From Oopsacas minuta (lineage: Eukaryota; Porifera; Hexactinellida; Lyssacinosida; Leucopsacidae), in the NCBI GenBank assembly GCA_024704765.1, contig JAKMXF010000016.1, positions 34,292 through 98,291 on the forward strand: DNA of 64,000 bases, in the 5' to 3' direction. A program made the position numbers and the translations under genes. How positions within the stretch are numbered: position 1 is the stretch's first letter; each line of letters begins with the position of its first letter. This document shows, piece by piece, positions 34,205 to 45,955 of the stretch. The notes under the pieces were generated by a model that saw only the letters and a program-made list of their open reading frames with translations, ran no database searches and was not told the origin of the DNA.

Positions 34205-36600
34205 ACACATTCCCACTCGCCTATAATCGCGTGGTTCTCACATTCCTTAAACACATTCTCGTAACCAAGGCCCTTATATGGCATTTTTAATCGCATCGTC
34301 CGTTTTCTGGATTCCCAATTACGGAGAAAAAGGTGTTAATTAATCTCTGTTTAGGCGGGAGTCTTGTGGAAAATGAAATTATAAGAATTGTGGCAGAAGT
34401 ATGATAAAATAGCTGTTATGAGAAATACACGCCAGCTGGCCACTTAGAGATGGTTTCATCCATGGAGATATGAGTATTACAATGCTGTGTTACTTGTTTG
34501 TTAATTATTTCGTTGTTGATTATTACATTGGTGACGAAAGACAAGTATAGTAATAACAAATTGGGGTATAATGATATTAATAGGAGTAGAAGGGATGTAT
34601 ACAGGAGATAGTTCATTTCACACATTAAGAAAGTATCTAGAATGTTATACAGCAAAAATGAAAAAGACACCAGTTAATCGGGTCACGAAACGAAGTTTCG
34701 AATTTACAAATTAAGAAAATTCCTTACACTAGAAAGTATTTAATAGACTATAGAATATTTAGAAAAAGAAATAATCTGTGTTATTTATAAATAATGGAAA
34801 TAATCAATATACTAATGTTCAGGAAAATACATTATGAGTAAGGAGTAAACAAAAATACAAATAAAGTTATAATGCTGGTAACAATTCTATTTTAATTAGA
34901 AGAGTTATGCTGTCTTCTTTACAATATTTAGCTTCTAATATTTCAGTGTTTGAAATGAATGAATCAGTTCCATAACCTCTATTTCTTAGCTGAGTAGGTC
35001 TCTTGAATTTATAAGGAAAAGACTCCAAATCTTCCTTAGTTATTTGATTAGTGTATTCATAATTATTATTACTGTTAATGTGATTGAGTAGAATTAACGT
35101 ATATTTGTATCTGATAGGCCAGTGTAGTTTATCATCATAACCTCCTTTCATAATATGAATGGAAACAAATGCTTTACCTAAATTTAACCAATTACATTCA
35201 ATACAGCCCTGACACTTGTATAAACCTACATAGAATGGATCACTGTAAGTATACTCTTCGTTTTCTATCTTCTGTTTAACACCTTTAATCTTCCATTCCA
35301 ATTGTCCTGTAGATAGAGGCAGAGGTGTGTAAGAAGAGAGTACTTCTATAATTGATTTCAGTTCTGAATTAACTTTTGATAGCTCTTTTGTTTTACTTTC
35401 ACTTTCATTTTCTAAGAATATTATTCTCTCAGTTGCTCTATCCAATTCTTGAGATGTCTGAATTTGTTTCTGTTTCATATCAGTCATGGATAATCTGAAG
35501 TGAATGTGCATGAATTCTCTTTCATGAAGATCCATCTCTTTCCTCTCCATCTCCTCTCTACATCCATAGATCCAATAAGGACACTCTACTTTCTGTAGAG
35601 GACACAGGTCAGCTAGATGGACAGGAACATCTCTCCTCTTCATTTGTCTGGTCACTTCCTCTCCTTCCCTCACACATTCATTCGGACAAGGAACTGGAAA
35701 TTGCTCACAGCCCTCCAAATGAGGATTCATCTCACAAGCCTTCACTTTATTCAGACAGAATTCACACACAAGTTCTCTTAAGGGACACGAGTCTCTCTGG
35801 TGTTCTGGAATCCGTCTCTTCTCCAGCTTCATAACTTTCCCTCTCCTCTCTCCTTCTAAACAGACACACCCCAGAGGACACAGTACAGGAAGGAACTCAC
35901 ATTCCTCTAGGTGGTGTATTGCTGAAGTCACTGTGTCACTCCATTCACACCCTCTCTTCTTTAGGGGACAACTAATCTACAAATAAATAACTCATCTGTA
36001 GACACAAACAAACATTTGTAAATAACAACAAATAAACTACCATTTTATCGGAGACTATTTCACGGTTCATCTTTACTGGTTGCCATGCTACACCCTCAGG
36101 AATGCACACACCACACCTCAATTCTTCTTCATAGAGACAAGCATCTCTTAACAATCCATTACATAAGGCACATACTAATAGTTTCAGTTCCATTTTGCTG
36201 GATAAGTTATCTACCAACAAATCAACCCTCCATCCTCTGTAGCTACCATCCTCTGTCTTTATGTAGACCAAGTCCTCTCTCCCTTCTGAGTCTGTTATCT
36301 TCTCTGCCATTATACAATCTACGTATGTTTGTTGAATAGAATTATTATATAAATAAGAGTAACCCGAGTAATGATAATTGAATTATTACATATGGAATAG
36401 TTACAGGAATGGAAACAGCTAAGCTGTTAAGAGAAAACGGAAAATAGTAGCTGTTAGCATATATCACTAAACTAAATTCTATTTCTCTATCTCATCACTA
36501 TAGGAGACGATACGGTTAGTCAGGGTTCAGTCAGATCAATATTACTCGTTTCACACCTTAGGAAAGTATCTATAAATGATAATTATACAGCAAAAATGAA
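34205..36600 (-). repeat. TRAF duplication, right arm
   Basis: Reverse-complement partner of 17440-19745, covering 3' flank, gene and about 290 bp of upstream sequence. The arms are separated by about 14.5 kb. Confidence 0.85.
34867..36310 (-). CDS. TRAF-like adaptor, copy 2
   Basis: Exon 1 is 36310-36041 and exon 2 is 35976-34867, with the same donor, acceptor and phase as copy 1. Domain order is the same: reduced RING-like patch (LVCALCNGLL), TRAF zinc fingers, coiled coil with a two-residue insertion (ESESKTKE), MATH domain ending LLPAL. Both copies keep open frames, so both may be expressed. Most substitutions are conservative and lie in the fingers and the late MATH region. Confidence 0.9.
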
Positions 36601-37469
36601 ATAGACACACAGGGTAGTCGGGTCAAAACGGAGCTTCGAAGTTTCAAATTCAGAAAACTGTTAAAAGGATTTAATAGACTATAGAATATTTAGAAAAAGA
36701 AATAATCTGTGTTAGTTATAAATAATGGAAATAATCAATAATTGCTAATTGAGTGAGAAATACTATAGTGCTTGACCTACGACTATGTCTATTTTATCAT
36801 CTCCATATAATATATATTTATTAAGTGTGTTAGATTCAATTCTAATTTTACTGTGCCAGACAAATATATATATTTTCGCTCTACTGTTCACACCTTTCGA
36901 GACTTCTACCTGACATTTGAATACTTTTCTAATATGTGTATCTTCACACCTTTTGACCTCTGTATATTAACCCAATCAGATTGTAGGGTTATACAATTGT
37001 ACATAATAGTTTTGAATTAGTTCTGGTGGAGTTTAATACAGTAATACTTATCGAATGTATTACGTAACATTAATTGGAAGAGAGATGTATTGATACACAT
37101 TTATAATATAATTTCAATAATCCACTAATATTCATTTTTTGGTAATTTTAAGTCAGTACAGACGGTGATTTGAGAGTTTTATGTCAAACTTCAAATTATT
37201 CCTATAAGTACATAGACTTACCCTCTATATGAGTGGTTCCAACTTGGGATTGCAGTTATGGAAAGGTTCACAGAATGTGTAAAATTGGCCATGGGTGGAA
37301 TAGAGTGCACTACTAGCATATTAGTTTGGTAATGTTGGAAAAATATAAATTGGTGCATTGTTCAGCTATCTATATACACATAAAACAACAACAACAACAA
37401 CAACAACAACAAATCACGTGCTACATACTCTATTTACAACTAAAACCAGCTAAATTCTCATATTCCTGT
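36601..37469. other. Intergenic with dispersed repeat and (CAA)n
   Basis: About 36835-37160 is a direct copy of the repeat at 10845. A (CAA)n microsatellite lies at about 37388-37413. No gene seen. Confidence 0.55.
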
Positions 37470-40080
37470 TCAGTAAAATGTTAATCGGGAATCTGATAGT
37501 AATGACACCTCAACATACTCATCTCTAATTGGAATTATAGATGCCATAGGTTCGTATTTGTAATCTGTCTGGTGTCGAGAGGGTAAGGTGTGAATATCTG
37601 ACAGCTGTATATATTCTTTACTAGGTGTTACATTCTCTAGTTTAGGCGGGGAATTATCTTGTTTTGTATATTCATGTTTGTTTACCTTCCTTCTCTTCAA
37701 CACCAATATTATGATCAGAAAAACAATAATGATGATTAGCAATATTAATATGAGGACACCAGCAATAAGACCAATCATCCCATAGAGAGTAGATGGCTTA
37801 GATATCAGCTGATTATGAATATAGTATATTTGTGTGTTGTTATTAGTATTGTTTAATCTATTCATTACCTCTACTGTAATGGTGTAATGGAATGTGTATG
37901 ATACATCTGTGAGATAATATTCTGTCATATTTGTAGTTATATCTTTATGCTGAATAGACTCATTCACACTATACACGGATATTATGTACATCTCATTAGC
38001 TAGCTGAGGGTAAGAGGTCTCCCAGACCAATCTAACACCTCTACTAGAAGGTATTATAGTATGTAGATTGACTACTTCCTGAGTGTATATGTCTAGAGGA
38101 AATATATATGTACATAAATATATAGGAAGGATAGCTACAAATTCGAATGGTTAAATATGGCAGTCATTATTAGGGGGGGGGTCAATTCTTTGACAAAATA
38201 TCTTGCAAGATCTACTAATGTACTCAGGGTACAAATTCAAAGCCAATTGGATAGGTACATTTAAGAATATTCCAGAATGAGAATCAGCCACTCAAATGGT
38301 AAATATAACTAACCTTCAACTCTCAAATCAGCTGTTTGTTCACCTAATACTAATCCTGTATCTGTCTGTACAGAACATTTATGAGTAATATTTCCTTTCA
38401 TCAATTCCAATAGGATACTTGCTTGGTTACCAATCAGACTTATAAGAATGCTATCAGTACTAACATCAATCAATGTAATAGTTATATTATCAGTAGAGTC
38501 TGTAATACAAGTAATTGTGACGTCATCATATCCTACAAACACTGTATTGTAATTTGGTGTATAGGACAGATGTATGGATACTGAAGGAAGAGGAGGTGTT
38601 GTTGTTGTTGTTGTTGTTGTTGTTGTGATAAGTGTGATAGTGGGTGAAGTTACAGGAGGTGTTGAAACTGTTGTTGTTACTGTTGCCGTTGTTATATTTG
38701 TTGTTGCATTTGTTGGTATTATTGGTATTGTCGGTGTTGTTAGTGTTGTCGGTGTTGTTAGTGTTGTCGGTGGTGGTGTTTGTGTTGTTGTTTGTGTTGT
38801 AGTACTAGACTGAGTAGTTGTGATTGTTGTAACAGCAACTAAGACAAAGCAAACATCAACATCTGTATATATCGCTATAACTACAAGCTCTAACTAGTCA
38901 TTAGTACTAAGCTGATAATTATCACTTATCAATGATAATAAGATGGTACAATGGATCCTCTCTCATTGTCCGCTTCGAACCCCATTGCCCATTGGTGGAG
39001 AATTAGAGAGGACACACTGTATATAATAAAGAGAATGAGTAAGGATCTGAGTGAAACAGGTCACGATACTATATGGTACAAGAGTACACAGTGTAGTCTC
39101 CCAAAACGGACAACACCTTTACGACGGACAAGCTCGTGGAACGAAATAAGTTAATAATACATGTAAAGAATAAACAATCAATCTCTGAGAAGCGGACATC
39201 TCACCTACAAAGGAGAATATCTAATCTCAAATGTGTCTGTTATTGGGAGACTCCACTGTACTTATATGAGTTACCATACTATGCTTACCTCCTGGTACAA
39301 TATCTAGTGTGATTATAATAAAGAATCTACCAAACACGCCTCTAGCACATTTAAATTTATGAGGATCATTTCCTGTAGTGTTGGTTATTGTAAATGTTGT
39401 GGTAGGATTAGTAGTTGGTGGTGTTATCCCAGTTGGAATACTCATGAACCCTGTACTAACTTCACATGTAATAATAACATCAGTATTAACAGGAATAGAT
39501 ATTGTATAATAATCACCAGAGGATAACGAGTATAGAGAAGTAGATCCAGAATACTCTACTGTGAAGTTAGCTATATCTGTATACAAATAATTAAAGTCAA
39601 TGTTATCATATTTGTAACTACAATGTGTGCGCTCTCCTGAATATCACTTTCTTACCTTTCAGTGTAAGCACCATGTCTCCTATACTGTTTCCACCAGAGT
39701 AACACCCAATACTATATGTACCAATACTCTTAACAACCCCATAGAACTCATATGCATTAATTTGATTAGTATATTCCACATTGTTATATCTCCAGATTAA
39801 TCCATCAGCTGATCCTCCATTTAAACACCTGTACTCCAGCTGTTGACTGTCTATATCAGCTGTGTATGCAAATGAAGTACTTGCTGATCGTATGTCAACA
39901 TCAATAACAGGTTCTGTAAACAAAGATGTACGTTAAATCATATACACAAAGGGGCTCTGGTAGGATTGGACCTAGCGACGTATCTGAGACTACCCATAAA
40001 CAATAATGACAACATATCTCACCTGCACGACAATATATTAGAGTAAACACAAGCGTACACCAAAAGGAAAAGAAATACAT
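37470..40080 (-). CDS. Ig/FN3 single-pass receptor with tyrosine-rich tail
   Basis: Five exons, all phase 1: 40080-40023 (signal peptide, MYFFSFWCTLVFTLIYCRA), 39913-39656 (Ig-like), 39576-39289 (Ig-like), 38838-38314 (Thr/Pro-rich stalk then a third Ig-like domain), 38092-37470 (FN3-like, transmembrane and tail). The helix is GMIGLIAGVLILILLIIIIV followed by KRRK. The tail has TPSKEYIQLSDI, YKYEPM and DEYVEVSLL, candidate phosphotyrosine docking sites. No kinase or phosphatase domain follows. The frame is intact. Intron 3 contains two small MITEs. Ligand unknown. Confidence 0.88.
38947..39020. mobile_element. Small MITE in receptor intron 3
   Basis: Inverted ends tacaatggatcctctctcat and attagagaggacacactgta. 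It belongs to the CAGTG-ended Tigger/pogo-like group. Confidence 0.55.
39089..39258. mobile_element. Tigger/pogo-like MITE in receptor intron 3
   Basis: Inverted ends CAGTGTAGTCTCCCAAAACG and ttattgggagactccactg, with gcggac words inside. It lies wholly within the intron. Confidence 0.75.
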
Positions 40081-40199
40081 TCAATCCTCAATTAGTCTAA
40101 ATGAAAATTTGTGTTTAGCTAATAAATATTACTATAATAACTCCAGAATTCAAATCCTGAAGCTAGCTCTTGTATTATAACTGAGTTACTATTTGTTAT

Positions 40200-40257
40200 A
40201 TATGCACCCTCCAAATTGAGTATTTGAAGAATGCTCAATTTGGGTGGTGCATATATA
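40200..40257. repeat. Short near-perfect palindrome
   Basis: tatatgcaccctccaaattg pairs with caatttgggtggtgcatata across a loop of about 16 bp. Probably a minimal foldback element upstream of the receptor gene. Confidence 0.7.
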
Positions 40258-40275
40258 ATGCATGTAACATAATAT

Positions 40276-40809
40276 GGGGTGCCTACATTAGGTCGAATTA
40301 CGGTGTTGGCATTAGGTCGAATTTACTATGTATACATTAGGTCGAATTCTATTTCAGTGAAGTCATCGATAGAGCGAATGAATAGTAGCTATGAATATCT
40401 CTTTCTTAAGGCTAATTCATATTTTGAGAAACACTGAATGCTTCCTTAAATTTCTAAAAAACCTGCACAAACGTTTTGAAAACAAAAAATCCAGCGATCC
40501 CCCATTTTGCAAACTTTTCTAATAATTAATCCAACAAAGGTCCATCCAAACACAAAATTAACACGGACTCCACATCCCCGCCCCTAGGTAGCTTAATAAC
40601 GAGTACAAGTGAAAACTCCCAGACCGATAAGGTAGTGAACAAAATCCCTAATCCCCTCCCAATGGTACGGGTTTATAATTAATACAATAAAATGTCCTAT
40701 CACGTCCTCGTTTTCATAAATCCATTTTCTATATCGATCTATCGACAACATAGCTAAAATAAATTCGATCTATCACAACACACGGAATTCGATCTAATGC
40801 AGCGCCCCC
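40276..40809. mobile_element. DNA element with CATTAGGTCGAATT ends
   Basis: The left end reads ggggtgcctacattaggtcg and the right end, reverse-complemented, gggggcgctgcattagatcg. Extra copies of attaggtcgaatt occur near 40311 and 40339. The middle (about 40480-40690) matches the family at 20880, 53345 and 56040. No transposase. Superfamily unknown. Confidence 0.65.
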
Positions 40810-41115
40810 AATAGTGTCAGTATAATTTGATTCTACAAATAATAATATGCATAACATTGTAAATAACAACAAAACACCCTTCATACTCTGTAATACATAC
40901 ATTGTACAGACAGAGCTTATATAGCTATGAAACTAGATACTTCCAATATAACATAAATACATGGTTTAATATGGAACTATAAAATAGGATAATTAAGCTT
41001 ATCGAATTCACACTTAATTTCATTCTTAAATAGACTAAATAATTAATCTTACAATCATTCACAAATACAAATATCAATAACTATATTTATAGTAGATATT
41101 ACTGGCCTTATAAGG

Positions 41116-41475
41116 CAGGGTATCTTAACCGAGGGTCAATGGACCCCCAAGGGGTCCATAGGTGTCCCTAGGGGGTCCATACCGTGCAAATTAGCCATGT
41201 AATTTGCAAACTTTGCATTCTTTTTAGATAAAAAATATTTTTTCTCGCAATTATCATTACATACTAATCCTCAATCATACACATTTTACTAATATACTAA
41301 TTAACTAGTAATTCAAAACACCCTAGTTTTTCTTCAGAATTATCATGCGAGAGAATAATAAAATTGTGCCAACTTAACGCCTTATTTAGTTTTGTACAGT
41401 TTCTGGACAGGGGTCCATAACTTTCACCAGATCTTCATAGGGGGTCCTTCACTTCAAAATGGTTAAGAACCCCTG
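41116..41475. mobile_element. hAT-like MITE with 8-bp TSD
   Basis: Ends cagggtatcttaacc and ggttaagaacccctg are inverted repeats. TTATAAGG is duplicated at 41108-41115 and 41476-41483. Internal ggggtcca words repeat. Non-autonomous. Confidence 0.9.
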
Positions 41476-41978
41476 TTATAAGGAGTTAATTCCTCTCATT
41501 TGGGAGGTGTTAGTTTCATAATAGAGAACTCTTTCAACAGCTGATACCATTTCTGATATTCCTCCTATAGGAATAGAATTAACTAATACAATAATTAAAA
41601 TCATTAAAATACAGTCTGTCCCTTTTTCGCTGTTGTTGGTGATAGCACTAAAGACATTCCAAAAGTGGGACAGTTTAGCAATTGTTATCGTTATGTTTAT
41701 TTTAATGCTGAAACAAACACGGCTTCTGTTAGAGAGACGTTTCTTGGATTCATTCCAGAGAAAATCAACCTGCTGGATGGGTGACTGATATGATTCTAAA
41801 CGACATCAAGGAAGCTGGGATAGATATCTCCAAATACCGAGGAGAGGTGGAATGCTAACATATCCTAAATGAGGACTCCTTACCCGAGGGTCATAAGTCT
41901 AGCGGGAATTAATTAATATATAAAAGAGTGAAATGTGATGATTTAATTACAAACATATATGTAAACACAACAATATAA

Positions 41979-43087
41979 TTAATATATATTTATTACATTA
42001 TCATCATTACTAGCACAAATAGTATCAAAGTTATTATTAACAACTATTCCTGTAGGATTATTATATTTAATTTTGTGTATCAGCTGTCCATCTTTAGTAA
42101 ATATATTTATTGAATTTCCCCTAACATCGCTAATTATAATATTATTATACAAATCAAAACACAGAAACATAAATGCTTCTCCATTTTCTAATTTTATGAA
42201 ACTTTTCAACAAATCACCTGATTTAGAGAATATGTGAATATTATTCATCTCATTATTGTCTGCTACAAATATCATGCTATTATTTATTTTGACGTCACGT
42301 GGAGTTCTGAGTTTGTCTTTTCCTATTTCTCTAATATATTCTAAATCAGAGCTGAATACTACAATTCTATTTTTAAATGAATCTGCAACTAACACTTCTC
42401 TATTTATGTCAGTTGTTAGACCAAGAGGGGCACTACCACCTTCCTTAACACTCTTAATTAATTTGCATTTTGTTTTAGAGAATTTAAATACAGTGCAAAC
42501 TATCCAATTACTTATAAACACCCATTCGTTATGTAATGCTATACCGTGTGGAGAATATAGCTGCCCCTTACCAAATTCATGAATGAACTTACCCTCTGTA
42601 GAGATGATCTGTATTCTATTATTGAGTGTATCTGCTATATAGATCTTATCTCCATCTAGAGCTAGTCCATGAGGGAAATACAGCTCTCCTTTCTTACTGC
42701 CCTTACTATCAATCCTTCTGATGGGCTCGGTCTTGTTTCTGTATGGTACAGCTATATCCTGAATAGACCCCAACTTCTCCAGCTGTTTTAGGAGAGAGTC
42801 TAGACCCTCAGTATTGAGGGAAGGGATTGGGATAGGTGTTTTATTTTCGTGTTTCTGTATTTCAGCTCTTGTTTGTCTCATCTGTTCTTCTTGTAACTTT
42901 ACTACTTCGTTCTGTTGAATACTAGTTTCCATTAATTGTTGGATTATCTTCTCCAGGTCTGATACTTGTTTCTTTCTTGTATTCTCCTTCCTTAGATAGT
43001 TCTGCTTGATATCGAACAGCTGGACAAGCAGCTGATCTTTCCTCACTGTAGCAATCCTAATTATCTTATCGACGTGGAATAGATCAT
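41979..43087 (-). CDS. Coiled-coil NHL-repeat protein, copy 2
   Basis: The main exon follows an acceptor near 43088 and starts DLFHVDKIIRIATVRKDQ. This aligns with the coiled-coil start of the NHL protein at 22275, so the two are related genes. A Gln/Glu-rich coiled coil (about 43000-42840) precedes NHL repeats such as YFPHGLALDGDKIYIADTLN and YSPHGIALHNEWVFISN, ending NDDNVINIY. The frame is intact. No RING or B-box; the first exon was not found. Confidence 0.85.
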
Positions 43088-44565
43088 CTGTTCCGCTAGA
43101 TCGAAATGGTTGGTAGGAATTTCATCTGGGTATTTGGTGGCTATTTGTTTGTTATTCTGTTTATGATTTGTTTCATTCACAGACTGTATTTATACAAGTT
43201 TGTAGGTTAATTATTCAGGTGTTAAGTGGTGAAATAGGAAGTTACAACTAATCCAATTTCCTTGAACTTTACCACGAGACTATTGTCTCACAGAATTATG
43301 GATGTATTAGGTCAGATAGCTTTCAACATGTAAATTTGTTCCAGTTATAACTACCCACAGTCCTGTATAGAATTAGTTGCTATGCTGTATTAGTTGTCAG
43401 TTTCAATTTGTGATCCTAATCATTACTTATAGAGTTTCTTTTAAGCCCTCTGAAGCTAATCTCAATAAATAATGAACATATGGCCTCTTAGAAAACTTGT
43501 TTCAGCTCACATTTAATCCACCTGAACATCCACTTTGGTGGGCGGTTTAATATTTTTTCATTGATTTGATTCAAAAAATATTTTCTAATTACTAAAGTCA
43601 AATTTGCTATGCTAATATTCTAGAATATGAAAAAGATACTTCAAGTGTACTCTTGCCAGTTTATACACCTTATAGTTGAAATACATTTAGTAAATAATGA
43701 CAATATAAGTGCGGTAGCCAAATCAGATGTGGGCGGTGGAGTTTAAACATGTTTCCTACTAACAGTGGTTTTATCATGATAGATACTGTCTTCATGCAAT
43801 AGCATTAAGTAATTGTTGTATATGATATTTATATTTTAACAATACGAACTGCTGAAGGCAGAAGTTGGTGTACTTAAGAGACTTTCTCATATGAATATAC
43901 TCAATTACTTCTGCTCGTGTCTGAGAGTTAACATATTCATGGAGTTTGTAGCTGGAGGATATGTAACTCTGACTGCTTAACGCGTGAGAATATTTGAATA
44001 GAGATTATACTTATATATTTTGTGTGCTACAGTAGACTCCGCTTAATAGAACCACCGGTTAATCGGATCAGAATAGTTTGCTCCCGATATGACATTATTA
44101 AGCGGAGTCTACTCCCTTTATTGCATTTTGTTGTTATTCAACTGAACGAAAATATATATGTGTAGTTAAGTTTCTGATTATATTTCAAACAGCTCTATTC
44201 TATATCTCTATAGTAAGTTAATTATAAATGATATAATCACATAAAATGTGTTAGAAATGTGATTATATAATTATAGGAGCAGAGTATTCTACACCTACAC
44301 ACATCTAGCTTAAATAATATCTCTTAAGATATGTAAATAGGGAATAATCTCTCAGAGAAAGTTATTAAAGCTCACCGATATTGAACACTGTCTCACGGAT
44401 TGTTTAGGCGCCAGATTAGTACATACAGTGAACTCTATCTATTGGGTAGTGCTTGGTAGTCGGTCTCATTAATTAGAGTATATCAATGAATTTCTCAAGG
44501 TATATGTACTGGGGGAAAATACTCACTTTGTTATTGTATGTTCGGCAACAATTAATAATCACAAT
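43088..44565. other. Intergenic with small repeats
   Basis: Holds the MITE at 44030 and an inverted dispersed repeat at 44215-44400. No gene seen. Confidence 0.5.
44030..44112. mobile_element. Compact Tigger/pogo-like MITE
   Basis: CAGTAGACTCCGCTTAATA and its complement tattaagcggagtctac form the two arms, about 45 bp apart. TA precedes the left end. Confidence 0.8.
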
Positions 44566-45014
44566 CAGACTTACCAACCCTTCGTTGATAATTCCCTGGA
44601 TTGAAATCTTAAAATCCCTGGATCATTTTACTTCTCACTTATAAACCAGTTTGGAAGTCACCATTATGGAGTTGTTGGGAGATAATTCGTAGAGATTATT
44701 TGCATAGACATATCGGAGATATTATATAACTCAACAAGAACCCGTACGTCTGAGAAGGAGCTTGTAACTCCCGAACTAAAGATCCAGGGAAATATCTGGA
44801 TCTTTTTTTAGGTTATATATAATCCAGTTCTGAAGAATAACTTATTGATTGTTATGTAACACTTATAGTTATTGACATCGTAGTTGAAAATTCACAATTT
44901 ACCCGGCCGATACAAACTTTCGAATCCCTGGATTCTCCAGTAAATCCCTGGATTCCTGGATCAGAGGTCAAATCCCGGGGTAATCCAGGGATCCCTGGAG
45001 GGTTGGCAAGTCTG
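44566..45014. mobile_element. Inverted-repeat DNA element next to the HELQ exon
   Basis: Ends cagacttaccaaccc and gggttggcaagtctg are inverted repeats. Many aatccctggat words occur inside. No target duplication could be matched. A GGGTCA-family hAT end (gacccatttgcaactctg, to about 45051) directly follows. Confidence 0.6.
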
Positions 45015-45085
45015 CATGACCTACTGACCCATCTGACCCATTTGCAACTCTGGCCGCTACACATGTTATTACCAACATTGTTGCA

Positions 45086-45347
45086 AAAAGTAGCTTATGC
45101 CAGTAAACCTGAGCTTGTACCTATAATGGAACTAAGTGGAGTGGGACAAGGAAGAGCTAGACAGCTGATACAAGCTGGTTACATAAGTGTTAAGGAAATC
45201 GCACGAACTGAACCCCTAGAGCTAGTCAATAAGCTGAAACAATTAAACATCAAACAAGCAAAGCAGATAATAGCATCAGTTAAGCTTGTACTTCAGGAAA
45301 AAGCTGAGGCTCTTAGAGAGGAGGCAGATGAACTAATAAGTCTATAG
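45086..45347 (+). CDS. HELQ: HELQ-like DNA helicase, C-terminal exon
   Basis: After an acceptor (gcaaaaag, 45085) the frame reads AYASKPELVPIMELSGVGQG, RARQLIQAGY and then EKAEALREEADELISL to a TAG. This is the C-terminal helix-hairpin-helix region of HELQ, a 3'-5' helicase in crosslink repair; POLQ is the nearest alternative. No other helicase exon lies upstream, where transposons fill 44566-45051. It is either the last exon after a long intron or an isolated duplicate. Confidence 0.75.
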
Positions 45348-45955
45348 TGTATGATCACTGTTATGCTGAGTATTATCCCTTTCCGTTTACTCTAATTAAT
45401 CCAATATTGATTAGTCGTATATACCAAATGTGTACTTGTAAACACTTTCAAAAGATTGCGTTTTATGCCAAATCTCAGTCGCTAAGTTACAAACTAAGTG
45501 AGTTTGGGTTTAAGTGCTGATTTTAACAGTTTATACTCATCTGATTCTAGATCTTCCGTCTTCTAACCGTTTCCATCTACATATAGGAAATTGTAGAAGA
45601 TATCTACTGCAGCAGCCATTTTGGTACAGTAGCTGTCTTGTTTGGATTTGCTTTTCTGTAATTCTGCAAGAAACATTGGTTAAATACAACAGAACTGGGT
45701 TAGTACATAAAGCATACTTGTCAAGTGCTAGCCATTTCGTAATCCATGCATTACTCGGAATTCTACAAGAAATGCATGGATGAATTACTGAAAATAGAGT
45801 TTTTTCTTCAAAAATAGCCAGAGATTACCATTTATGGATATAGCACTTGAAAATCCAGCTTTTTGCAATACTATCCCTGGAAATTATTATGTGAATGGTT
45901 GTATGTATTTGTAAGTTCAACAATATATTAAAATGATTGTATTTTCTATTCATAG
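45348..45955. other. Intergenic, no gene seen
   Basis: Contains a short inverted pair (ccatgcatt / aatgcatgg around 45738-45781). No supported gene. Confidence 0.45.

Noticed and set aside
38574-38813. Val-rich plus-strand ORF
   Set aside because: Antisense shadow of the Thr-rich stalk of the minus-strand receptor.
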